A stretch of DNA of 64,000 bases. It comes from an uncultured Anaerolineae bacterium. GTDB taxonomy: Bacteria; Chloroflexota; Anaerolineae; J036; Brachytrichaceae. A program made the position numbers and the translations under genes. The DNA lies in assembly GCA_938028725.1 (NCBI GenBank), contig CALIMH010000001.1, positions 221,543 to 285,542 on the forward strand, written 5' to 3'. A model generated the notes under the pieces. The model did not search any database. It was not told the origin of the DNA and saw nothing but the letters and a program-made list of their open reading frames with translations. Of the stretch, positions 27,073-35,070 are shown piece after piece. Numbering within the stretch: position 1 is the stretch's first letter; every line of letters begins with the position of its first letter.

Positions 27073-28086
27073 ATGACAGGCAATTTCTCCTCACAAACTG
27101 AGACGTTGCTCGAAGTGCGCAACCTGGTCAAGCATTTCCCGATCAAGGGCGGCTTGTTGCAGCGCACGGTTGGGTATGTGAAAGCGGTGGACGGCGTCTC
27201 GTTCACTGTCCGGCGTGGTGAGACGCTCGGCCTAGTTGGCGAGTCGGGTTGTGGCAAAACCACAGTGGGCCGAACCATCCTGCGGCTTATCCCCGCCACT
27301 AGCGGCAGCGTGTACTTCGAGGGCCAGGATGTGCTGCGCGCTTCCCCGCGCCAAATGAAGGCGCTGCGCCGCGATATGCAGATCATCTTCCAGGATCCTT
27401 ATTCCTCGCTCGACCCCCGCATGCCGATCGGCGAGAGCGTGGGCGAAGGTCTGCTGGTGCATGGCATGCGCGATAGTCACAAGCGCAATCAGATCGTGAT
27501 GGAGACGCTGCGCAAGGTTGGTTTGGAGGAGTATCACGCCCGCCGTTACCCTCATGAGTTCTCCGGCGGCCAGCGTCAACGCATCGGTATTGCCCGCGCG
27601 CTCGCGTTGCGCCCCAAATTCATCGTGTGCGATGAGCCGGTCTCTGCGCTGGACGTGTCCATCCAGTCACAGGTGCTCAATCTGCTCAAAGACCTGCAGG
27701 CGGAGTTTGGGCTGACCTATCTGTTCATCGCCCACAATCTCAGCGTGGTGGAGCACATCAGCGACCGTGTCGGCGTGATGTATTTGGGCAAGCTGGTGGA
27801 GCTGACTGACCGCGATACGCTCTTCCGAGATCCTCTGCACCCTTACACCAAAGCGCTGCTCTCAGCTATCCCTATCCCCGATCCGACGGTCAAGCGTGAG
27901 CGCATGATCTTGCAGGGTGAGGTGCCCTCGCCGGTCAACCCGCCGCGCGGCTGTCGGTTTCACCCACGCTGCCCCTTTGCAGTGGAGCGCTGCAAGTTGC
28001 AGGAGCCACCGCTTGAGGAGTTGCGCCCTGGCCATCAGGTGGCCTGCTGGGTGGCGAAAGAGCAGGTGACGGGCAGCATGGACTGA
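27073..28086 (+). CDS. Peptide ABC transporter ATP-binding protein (DppF/OppF type)
   Basis: This 337-residue ATPase starts with the OppF-type [20 protein letters not shown] stretch (residues 14-33). It has Walker [10 protein letters not shown]-loop [12 protein letters not shown], signature SGGQRQR, Walker [13 protein letters not shown] and switch FIAHNLSVV. The C-terminal motif [18 protein letters not shown] carries the family cysteines. It is the last gene of the transporter operon. Confidence 0.94.
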   Translation: MTGNFSSQTETLLEVRNLVKHFPIKGGLLQRTVGYVKAVDGVSFTVRRGETLGLVGESGCGKTTVGRTILRLIPATSGSVYFEGQDVLRASPRQMKALRRDMQIIFQDPYSSLDPRMPIGESVGEGLLVHGMRDSHKRNQIVMETLRKVGLEEYHARRYPHEFSGGQRQRIGIARALALRPKFIVCDEPVSALDVSIQSQVLNLLKDLQAEFGLTYLFIAHNLSVVEHISDRVGVMYLGKLVELTDRDTLFRDPLHPYTKALLSAIPIPDPTVKRERMILQGEVPSPVNPPRGCRFHPRCPFAVERCKLQEPPLEELRPGHQVACWVAKEQVTGSMD

Positions 28087-28147
28087 GTGCGACCAGCAGC
28101 CCTGAGCCCCAGGCAGCGGGTTTTGCTACACTTCGCGCCGCGTGGCT

Positions 28148-29140
28148 ATGGCTTATGCTCCCACTTCACCGTGGTCAGGGTGCGTGGTTGTCGCTTGGTT
28201 GGTGTGGCTGCTGCTAGCCAGCGGGTGCAGTGTTCCACTGAGCAACTCGGCCGCCACCGCAAGTCCAACTGCTGCGCTGCCAACCGCTCGGCCCACCCGT
28301 ACGCCGCGCCCAACGCCCACCCTGAGCGACACGACGCCCGTCCCCGGTGCGGCGCAGCTCACACCTACGCCGATTGTGTACATTGTTCAAGCTGGCGACA
28401 CGCTGATCGCCATCGCTAACAAGTTCGGCGTGAGCGTCGCTGAACTGGCTGCTGCCAATGGCAACATCAACCCGGCGCTGTTGCAGATCGGCCAGCGCTT
28501 GATCGTCCCCGCCAGCGCGCGGGATGTGTCGGCGGCTGTCTCTGGTGATCGCGAGATTCTCCCTACGCCGACCCCCCTGCCGTTCGAGGTGCGCGGGCTG
28601 AACAGTGTGCGCACGCCGACCGGCAGCGTGGATGTGGTGGGCGAGGTTTATAACCCCACTGCTTCTGCGCTGGAGAACGTGCGCGTGTTGGTCGTGTTGC
28701 AAGACGCAGCCGGCAAGTCGCTCCAGGAGGCGGTTGCCTTCACCGCTCTGGAGGTGATCCCTCCGGGTCAGAGTTCTCCCTTTCGCGTTCTCATCGTGGA
28801 GCCGCCGCCGGACTATGTCCGCTTTGTGGCGCTCCCCCTGCGGGGCGAGATCAGCACGCGCCGACGGCGGGTGATGCTACAGCCGGTCGAGCTGGAGGGG
28901 CGCATGGAGCAGGTGCAGTTCCGCGTCATCGGCACGCTGCGCAATCCCGACACCCTTACTCTGAACGAGATGCGCGCAGTGGTGACTGCCTACGACGCCG
29001 AGCGCCGCGTGATCGGCTATCGCTACCTCCGGTTGGATTCGGCGCTTGAGCCAGGAGGCCGCTTGTCGTTGGATGTATCGCTCACGTTGCTCACGCGGCC
29101 TGTCGCCAGCTTCAGCCTCTATGCCGAGGGCATCCCTTGA
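28148..29140 (+). CDS. LysM-domain lipoprotein
   Basis: A signal peptide with lipobox LLLASGC is followed by a Pro/Thr stalk. A single LysM domain (YIVQAGDTLIAIANKFGVSV, ending IGQRLIVP) comes next, at about residues 80-125. The rest is a beta-rich region with two similar halves, each with a GEVYNPTASALENVRV / GTLRNPDTLTLNEMRA pattern, like FxLYD or Ig-type domains. LysM suggests binding of GlcNAc-containing wall polymer. The ATG at 28148 gives a compact signal; a GTG at 28142 is possible. Confidence 0.8.
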   Translation: MAYAPTSPWSGCVVVAWLVWLLLASGCSVPLSNSAATASPTAALPTARPTRTPRPTPTLSDTTPVPGAAQLTPTPIVYIVQAGDTLIAIANKFGVSVAELAAANGNINPALLQIGQRLIVPASARDVSAAVSGDREILPTPTPLPFEVRGLNSVRTPTGSVDVVGEVYNPTASALENVRVLVVLQDAAGKSLQEAVAFTALEVIPPGQSSPFRVLIVEPPPDYVRFVALPLRGEISTRRRRVMLQPVELEGRMEQVQFRVIGTLRNPDTLTLNEMRAVVTAYDAERRVIGYRYLRLDSALEPGGRLSLDVSLTLLTRPVASFSLYAEGIP

Positions 29141-29150
29141 GGAGCGGCAT

Positions 29151-31718
29151 TTAGAGCACGCTCGCGGGGTCCACGTCCACCGTGCAACCCTCCGGAAGCT
29201 CCAGTTGGGTGAGCAGCGTGGTGGGCGCATCGCAGCGCGCAATCACCTGCCAACGATAACGGCGATGGAGGCGCGCGAAGAAGGCCGGGGCCGGCCCGAT
29301 CACTGCGTCAGACGGGAGCAGCCGTCGAAGCCGGGCGGCTGCTTGCTCGCACAGGCGGCGAGCCTGTGACTCTTCCTCGTGGCTGCACTCCAGGCGCACC
29401 AAGCGCGTGAACGGCGGCAAGCGCAGCAGTCGCCGTTGGGCCAACTCCGCCTCGATAAAGCCCCGCACATCGTGGCGCGCCGCGAAGGTGATGGCAGGAT
29501 GCTGCGGGTTATAGGTTTGCACGATCACACGGCCTGGTAGCAGGCTACGGCCGGCGCGGCCCGCCACTTGGGTAAGCAGCGCGAAGACGCGCTCGCCGGC
29601 CCGAAAGTCCGGCAGGAATAGCCCCACATCAGCCAGGATCACCCCCACCAGCGTCACCAGCGGGAGGTCAATTCCTTTGGCGATCATCTGTGTGCCGATC
29701 AGCACATCCGCTTGGTGGGAGGTGAAGCGTTTGAGCAAGGCGTCGGCACCGTGATGCGCTGCCGTGTCGCGATCCCAGCGCACGATGCGCGCGGCAGGAA
29801 AGCGCTCGCGCAGCGCGCTCTCCACACTTTGCGTGCCGATACCTAAATAGCGGATGCGCGTGCTGCCGCAGGCCGGGCAACGCTGCGGCGGTCGCTCGGC
29901 ATGGTCGCACAAGTGGCAGCGTAGCCAATTACCAGAGCCTGGGGGTGAGTCGCGGTGTAGCGTGAGCGGCATGTCGTCGTGGGGACATCGTGCGACGTAA
30001 CCGCAATCCCGGCATAGCACCACTGAGGCGCTGCCGCGCCGGTTGAGGAACAGAATGGCTTGTTCGCCGCGCCACAGCACTTCCTCCAGGGCGCGCGCTA
30101 AGGCGCTGCTGAAGATGCTGAAGTTACCACTGCGCAGCTCCTGGCGCATGTCCACGACTTCCACTTTGGGCAGCGGCTGATACACCACCACCTCGCCCTC
30201 ACGCTCAAGCGTTGAGCGTAGGCCGAATCGTGCTGCCTGGTTGCTGGCGCGATGCAGGTGGCTGCGCACGCGGTTGGGCAACTCCAACAGCCGCAGCCGT
30301 GGCGCAGCGCCAGGTTGGGTGGCCAGATACCAAGACTCCAACGAGGGCGTGGCGCTTCCCAGGATCAGCGTGGCGCCAAGCTGTTGGGCATAGTACAGCG
30401 CCACTCGGCGCGCGTCGTAGAAGGGGGCGCTTTGCTGCTTGTAGGAGCTATCGTGTTCCTCGTCCAGCACGATCAACCCGATGTTGACCAACGGCGCGAA
30501 GAGCGCGGAGCGCGCGCCGACCACCACCGGCAAGTCGCCGCGTCGGATGCGTTGCCAAGTGTCGTAGCGCTCGCCGGGCTTGAGCTGGCTATGCACCAGC
30601 GCCACCTTGCCTGGCAGTCGCTCCAGGAAGCGGCGCGCTGTTTGAGGGGTGAGGCTAATCTCCGGCACCAGCACGAGCGCGCCACGCCCCTGTTGCACCA
30701 CCGACTCAACGGCGCGCAGGTAAATCTCCGTCTTGCCGGAGCCGGTTACACCTCGTAAGAGGAAAGCCTGGCTATTGCGGCTGTGGATCGCTGCCGAGAC
30801 CACCTCCCAGACTGCCTGTTGGTCGCCGGTGAGCGGCGGCGCGTTGCGCGGCACGTAGTCCACGTCGGCAAGCGGATCGCGCCAGCGCGTGGCGTCGCCA
30901 AGGACAAGGTAGCCGCACTTAGCTAGCCAGCGTATGTCCTCGCGGGTGGCACCGGTCTCCGCGAGCAACCAATCGGCCCACATCAACCCGCCCTGCTCGG
31001 CAAGGAAGCGCAGCAGATCAGCGCGGCGCGTGCGGGTGGCTGTGCGCAGGCCGCGCGCCTGGGCGATGGCAGCTAGCGCCACCTCAAGCGTGGCCGGGTC
31101 CGTCGCCAGTTGTACCAGCGTGCGGCGCACGCCGTGTGCAGGGGCAAGCCGCGCCATCGGCTCTTGCGCGATTAAGCCGTTGCGCAGCAACCGCCGCAGG
31201 GCGAGTCGCCATTCGGCTATGCCGCGGCGGCGCATCGCCTCTCGGAGCTGGGACTCGGTTAGCGCACCGCGCAGCTGCAAGATGGCTAGCAACTGCGTTT
31301 CGGCCTCGGTCAATCGCCGCAAATTGGCCTGAGGTGGCCTTGCAGCTGGGACATACACCTGGGATGAGCGCGGTGTGAGACCTGGCGGGATCATCAGCGC
31401 GCAGCATCGCCCAAGCGGAGCGCCATACTCTTGGGCCATCCAACGCGCCAGCTCAAGCTGATGAGGGTGGAGCACCGGCTGAGGGACGAGCAGGCTGTGG
31501 ATTGGCTGCGCCGGCGCTGAAGGGGCGGGCGCGCCCACGTTCACGACCACACCGACGGTCAGCCGTCCGTGTAAAGGGGCGCTGACCAGGCTGCCTGCTT
31601 GGACCACTTCGCGCAGCGCCGTGGGCAGGGCATATGTGAGTGGCTTCGGCACTGCGCGCGCTAGCAGCGCTACTTCAACCAGGCTCAGCTCAGACTCAGA
31701 GGGCACCGGGTGATCCAA
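29151..31718 (-). CDS. priA: Primosomal protein N' (replication restart helicase)
   Basis: PriA recognises stalled forks and reloads the replisome. This 855-residue protein has the N-terminal DNA-binding region (ALLARAVPKPLTYALP), Walker A GVTGSGKTEIYLRAV, the DEEH box LDEEHDSSYKQQ, eight zinc-binding cysteines between CRDCGYVARCPHDD and CPACGSTRIRYLG, and helicase motif V GTQMIAKGIDLP. The likely start is a TTG at 31718, just after the EthD gene, so the two may be cotranscribed. Confidence 0.94.
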   Translation of the reverse strand: MDHPVPSESELSLVEVALLARAVPKPLTYALPTALREVVQAGSLVSAPLHGRLTVGVVVNVGAPAPSAPAQPIHSLLVPQPVLHPHQLELARWMAQEYGAPLGRCCALMIPPGLTPRSSQVYVPAARPPQANLRRLTEAETQLLAILQLRGALTESQLREAMRRRGIAEWRLALRRLLRNGLIAQEPMARLAPAHGVRRTLVQLATDPATLEVALAAIAQARGLRTATRTRRADLLRFLAEQGGLMWADWLLAETGATREDIRWLAKCGYLVLGDATRWRDPLADVDYVPRNAPPLTGDQQAVWEVVSAAIHSRNSQAFLLRGVTGSGKTEIYLRAVESVVQQGRGALVLVPEISLTPQTARRFLERLPGKVALVHSQLKPGERYDTWQRIRRGDLPVVVGARSALFAPLVNIGLIVLDEEHDSSYKQQSAPFYDARRVALYYAQQLGATLILGSATPSLESWYLATQPGAAPRLRLLELPNRVRSHLHRASNQAARFGLRSTLEREGEVVVYQPLPKVEVVDMRQELRSGNFSIFSSALARALEEVLWRGEQAILFLNRRGSASVVLCRDCGYVARCPHDDMPLTLHRDSPPGSGNWLRCHLCDHAERPPQRCPACGSTRIRYLGIGTQSVESALRERFPAARIVRWDRDTAAHHGADALLKRFTSHQADVLIGTQMIAKGIDLPLVTLVGVILADVGLFLPDFRAGERVFALLTQVAGRAGRSLLPGRVIVQTYNPQHPAITFAARHDVRGFIEAELAQRRLLRLPPFTRLVRLECSHEEESQARRLCEQAAARLRRLLPSDAVIGPAPAFFARLHRRYRWQVIARCDAPTTLLTQLELPEGCTVDVDPASVL

Positions 31719-31727
31719 GCGATGCTG

Positions 31728-32156
31728 CTAGGATGTGGCTTCGCCCGGCGTTGGTGGCAGTGGGCGCTGAGAAGCGGGCGACGGCTCCGGCACAGCAGGA
31801 GACGCGGCGGTTGGAGGGGCGTTGGTGCTGGTGTTGCTCGGTGAGGGCAGGTCTTCCCCCCACACCTCGAAGAAGATCACCGTGACAATCTCACGAGCGA
31901 AAGCCATCAGATCAGCGCCGGCTGCGCGGCCCTCCGCAGAATTGAGTGCGAAATGCAGCGAGGCCATGTCTTCAAAATACACATCGTGGATCAGGTAGTA
32001 GGGCGGCTCACCACGCGGCGCGCCGATCGCCCGCGAGACCGACGTGCGCACCACCTTTGGCATTGCGGCAATGAGGGGCACATGCCGATGCGCAAAGTGA
32101 TCCTCGAACTCGTCCACGTCCACCGGCTTGCGGAATAACATGCTGAGCTTGATCAT
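31728..32156 (-). CDS. EthD-family ferredoxin-like protein with Pro/Ser tail
   Basis: Residues 1-100 are an EthD-type dimeric alpha/beta-barrel domain (MIKLSMLFRKPVDVDEFEDH, HVPLIAAMPKV, HDVYFEDMASLHFAL). The last ~40 residues are a Pro/Ser/Thr/Ala-rich tail. Function unknown; EthD relatives accompany monooxygenase systems, but none is near. The ATG at 32156 is preceded by TATACT 9 nt away. The first 72 bp around this start are duplicated at 34932-35003, on the far side of the island. Confidence 0.75.
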   Translation of the reverse strand: MIKLSMLFRKPVDVDEFEDHFAHRHVPLIAAMPKVVRTSVSRAIGAPRGEPPYYLIHDVYFEDMASLHFALNSAEGRAAGADLMAFAREIVTVIFFEVWGEDLPSPSNTSTNAPPTAASPAVPEPSPASQRPLPPTPGEATS

Positions 32157-32157
32157 G
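32086..32157. repeat. 72-bp direct repeat, copy A (start of the EthD gene)
   Basis: These 72 bases recur exactly at 34932-35003 in the same orientation. Likeness continues about 35-40 bp past the 32157 end but with many differences and a gap. The copies bound an AT-richer island of about 2.8 kb. Confidence 0.95.
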
Positions 32158-32165
32158 CGCAAACA

Positions 32166-32171
32166 AGTATA
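32166..32171 (-). promoter_or_regulatory. -10 box of the probable leaderless EthD gene
   Basis: TATACT on the minus strand is followed by 9 nt and the ATG at 32156. In copy B of the repeat the equivalent bases read TACACT. Confidence 0.5.
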
Positions 32172-32395
32172 CGACCTTTTGCGTTTGTGGCTAAGGGATG
32201 AAGTTATCAATATGTGCAAGCGAAATTATATAATGCGTCAAAGCGGAGCGAAATGGCATCGCCTTGCTCAGTCCGACCAGAAATTAAGGCATCCCAGATC
32301 AACTGAAACGTGACTTGAGCCATGGAGAAGGAGTAATCGTCATTGATTTATATTGTAAGAACTTCGAGAATCTTATAAAACACCCGCCCACCTAA

Positions 32396-32438
32396 ATTTT
32401 CATACCCTTCTGTCCACGATTTTCATCCCCTTCTGTCC
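32396..32438. repeat. Two tandem 20-bp units, period 23
   Basis: ATTTTCATACCCTTCTGTCC (32396-32415) is repeated as ATTTTCATCCCCTTCTGTCC (32419-32438) with one mismatch and a 3-bp spacer. This may be a transposon end or a protein-binding site; nothing else identifies it. Confidence 0.6.
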
Positions 32439-32475
32439 GCGCGGCGTTCTCCGCGCTCCCAACGATACACATTCA

Positions 32476-33285
32476 TGGCAGAAAGCACAGCGAACAAAAA
32501 GCTTTTATCTTCGTCCTCTCCACCGTCTCTGGGATTGATAACCATCTGTGTAGAATCTCTCGAAGAGCAAGGGCAGCCTCAATACACCTCTCCTCTTCTG
32601 TCTGCAGCAACGCCCCCTCCGGCGGCAGCCCCCCTCCGTCACCGTTCATGCTCGCGTAATAGCCGGACGAAAGGTTGTATTCGTTACGTTGCCACTCTGC
32701 GCGCGTTATAAGATACAGGAATGCTCCCCGGCGCTGTCAGTGCACAACACCGGCGGGATTTCACCAGGATGATACTTTCGGCGGTTAACTACAACACGTT
32801 CAGAGGATTGAAAAAAAGCCCGGCGGCTTAGCCTCAATTCGGAGTCATTCCAACATAGGAAGAGCAGAGAAATTGAATTGTTATGCTTACCGGGCGGCGC
32901 TCGCCGTGTTCCCACATCCATCACAACGGCCAAGGAGAGATCGTCGCGCGTAACGCCACACACAGTGTCGGGCATATGATCTCTTGTGCCCTGTATCACT
33001 TCTCTGCCGGTATATCGCAACTCAACAGGTGTATTCAGGGATGAAGAAGGACACAAGGGTGGCTTCCACACCGGCGTTTCTCTTCCCACATGTAGAGAAG
33101 GGCCTTTTCTCCCCGAATTCCCGTACGTGGCACTTGAGGAGATGAACAGTAGGACATAATTCTTGAGTATCCGGCCGGTCGTAAATAGAGATATGCGCCC
33201 CATCTGGGATGGCCCGATAAAACCTTTTGAGTGTTATGTTATTGGCTGGTCCGTTTGCCGATAATGTCAAACGAAAGCACACCAA
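32476..33285 (-). pseudogene. Frameshifted remnant of an unknown gene
   Basis: Protein-like sequence shifts frame along this stretch on the minus strand. The first part reads FYRAIPDGAHISIYDRPD. A middle frame reads LRYTGREVIQGTRDHMPD and VNRRKYHPGEIPPV. The last frame (32476-32736) reads YLITRAEWQRNEYNLSSG followed by EERCIEAALALREILHRWL. No single frame covers it and no good start is seen in the last part. The last frame looks most clearly coding. No family recognised; extent and number of shifts are inferred. Confidence 0.4.
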
Positions 33286-34060
33286 CCTCTTCGTCGTATT
33301 CCAGTGTCATATGCGTTGGACCTAAGAGCGCCAAAAGTTGAACTTCATACCGTTGCGGGAACTTAGCCAGAAGGTTAGGGGATGAGAGCATGGTTGATCT
33401 TGTGCACAAAATTGTGACGCTTCTCCGGCGCCGCCCTTCGCGCGTGGCTGATGAGGCGTTTGCGGATGATGGAGGGAGGCTCTTACACAGAAAAGTGCCC
33501 ATGCCTTCGCCGGAAGGTGAGAGCACGCGATACTCCCAGCGGCTATTAGGGTCAAGCAGCCGGCTTGGAGCCGGGAGATATTCTCCCTCTGCCCGGTATA
33601 CCTCATTGATATACAGAAATGAGTAACTCATTACTTCAACCCGCCCCTGGGCGCAACGAGATTCGGCGTCGTAGTTCAGGCTAGGGTGATAAGGGATGCG
33701 CCTGGTGGGATTATCGCCCTGTGGCCTTTGTATAAAGAAATCCGCCCGCAGAGTGAATCGTTCATCAATATTGTGCGCGACGATAGATTGCTCGTGAAAC
33801 ATAAGGATGTCCCCGTGCCTAACTTGGTAAGCACGGGTGATCCCAAGCACAAGTGGGAAGAAGGGATTGCACGAAGATTGGACCTCCTCCGGCGAGAACG
33901 GGATAACCGGATTAGGGATGGCATTACTTACCGCAGGCTGTTTTGGGGATTGGCCCAGAGGAGTTGGCGTGCCAATGAAGGCGGGTTCAGTGCCGCACGC
34001 GGATACGGCGGCGGAAAGTGATGCGACGAATAAGTGATAAACGACAGAAGAGAGGCGCAT
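33239..34060 (-). CDS. Hypothetical lipoprotein in the island
   Basis: This 273-residue protein has a lipoprotein signal (MRLSSVVYHLFVASLSAAVSAC) with lipobox AVSAC, a Thr/Pro-rich linker, then CNPFFPLVLGITRAYQV, which resembles the PL..G..W.Y strand at the start of many secreted beta-rich proteins. A basic run (REGRRRRSV) near residue 207 is odd for this fold and may mark a local frameshift. Codon use is more AT-rich than in the flanking genes. No family recognised. Confidence 0.6.
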   Translation of the reverse strand: MRLSSVVYHLFVASLSAAVSACGTEPAFIGTPTPLGQSPKQPAVSNAIPNPVIPFSPEEVQSSCNPFFPLVLGITRAYQVRHGDILMFHEQSIVAHNIDERFTLRADFFIQRPQGDNPTRRIPYHPSLNYDAESRCAQGRVEVMSYSFLYINEVYRAEGEYLPAPSRLLDPNSRWEYRVLSPSGEGMGTFLCKSLPPSSANASSATREGRRRRSVTILCTRSTMLSSPNLLAKFPQRYEVQLLALLGPTHMTLEYDEEVGVLSFDIIGKRTSQ

Positions 34061-34352
34061 ATCGTTAATCTTGAAAGCGAGGAATGATAGTGGATCACTC
34101 CTGTTAGCTTGACAAACGGTGATTAGGCGACAGACGATATTGACTTGATGCCCAAGAGTTCTTCTGCAATTATATAGCTACGACACTTATCATCACCCCC
34201 ATCTGAGTATTAAACCTATGAGAGGAGAAGAGATGGGACAGGTGATTACGTGAGGGGTATGTTATCTAGCCCCCCCAACTATGGCCCTATGCGCTATAGG
34301 GCGCACGAAAACTTTAGCGCGAAGGTACAAGACAACTGCTATATAGAGATGA

Positions 34353-34376
34353 GGGCAAAACAAGCGTTGTTTGCCC
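34353..34376. repeat. Hairpin in island
   Basis: GGGCAAAACAA and TTGTTTGCCC pair around a 3-nt loop with one bulged base. It could be a terminator, but no gene end lies close to it. Confidence 0.4.
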
Positions 34377-34776
34377 CTTATCCTTCATACAGCTATTCAC
34401 CCTTCAGTAGCATGATTAAATGCGCGGGAGTCACCCACCCCTGACAGTATCGTTCATCGCCAAGAATCCGAACCGCTGTTTGCTTTTACTGACCACCACC
34501 CCGTACTCTGGTAAGGAGGATACCTTCTGCTCGCCATTGGGGTTGCTGTGGCCGGAGTTTGCCGGCTGTGATCTCGCCCATCTCGTCTCGACGAGCGCCG
34601 GCGCGACGCGCTCGCCAAGCGCTTCGCGCAGCGCACCCGCGCAGACATCGCGCAGTCCTGAGAGCCGATAGCGCCGTACCCACAGTGCAAGGCGCCGGAC
34701 GCAACTTGATACATAGCGTTTAATACGCCGGGATAGTTGCCGGACGTGAGGAGCTAAGACCGGAGCCGGCCGAAGC

Positions 34777-34878
34777 GTGACCGTCACGCCCGCCAACGAA
34801 CAGGAACGCGCGCAAGTCTCCGCGTTGGCGGAACAAGTCCAAACCGTCACCGGCGGGTTGGTCGAAGAGGTGCGCTGA
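34777..34878 (+). pseudogene. Transposase remnant (IS5/DDE type)
   Basis: One frame of 34 codons reads VTVTPANEQERAQVSALAEQ, then VQTVTGGLVEEVR and a stop. I recognise this as the segment just before the second catalytic Asp (the VDQGYTG region) of IS5-family DDE transposases, but the catalytic motifs are absent. No terminal inverted repeats were found. It ends about 50 bp before copy B of the 72-bp repeat. Confidence 0.55.
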
Positions 34879-34931
34879 GCCGGCTTGCCCTGATCCGGCC
34901 GAAGCATCGAAGCGGTGATCGTGAACCAAAG

Positions 34932-35003
34932 CGATGCGCAAAGTGATCCTCGAACTCGTCCACGTCCACCGGCTTGCGGAATAACATGCTGAGCTTGATC
35001 ATG
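34932..35003 (-). pseudogene. 72-bp direct repeat, copy B: broken 5' fragment of an EthD gene
   Basis: This copy is identical to 32086-32157. On the minus strand it encodes MIKLSMLFRKPVDVDEFEDH and four more EthD residues, then runs into unrelated sequence. It is therefore a dead gene start, or one end of a duplication. It sits directly upstream of the divergent transglutaminase gene. Confidence 0.85.
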
Positions 35004-35054
35004 TGCGGACAAGTGTACTGCCATTTGCGGCTAAGCTCTGCTGTGCCGTCCGTT

Positions 35055-35060
35055 TATACT
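35055..35060 (+). promoter_or_regulatory. -10 box of the probable leaderless transglutaminase gene
   Basis: TATACT is followed by 10 nt and the ATG at 35071. Confidence 0.5.
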
Positions 35061-35070
35061 CCCCTGGCTG

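Larger units (their letters stand above)
32158..34931. other. AT-richer accessory island between direct repeats
   Basis: This stretch is visibly richer in A+T and poorer in clear genes than its surroundings. It holds one probable lipoprotein gene, a frameshifted gene remnant, a small tandem repeat, a hairpin and a transposase remnant. It separates the EthD gene from the transglutaminase gene, which would otherwise be divergent neighbours. Between 32172 and 32395 I see no gene. Between 34081 and 34776 I see no convincing gene: reading frames exist, but none resembles a known protein. Confidence 0.7.

Noticed and set aside
32475..32711. 78-codon plus-strand ORF in the island
   Set aside because: Ser/Pro-rich with no motif; the opposite strand reads as a far better protein.
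32811..32830. Small GC stem with a T-run on the minus strand, terminator-like
   Set aside because: The stem is only about 5 bp and lies within the stretch that looks like decayed coding sequence.
34431..35024. A 197-codon minus-strand frame at the right side of the island
   Set aside because: It runs out of frame through the EthD fragment and antisense to the transposase remnant, with no recognisable motif. It could hide a remnant near 34450-34720, but I cannot support a gene.
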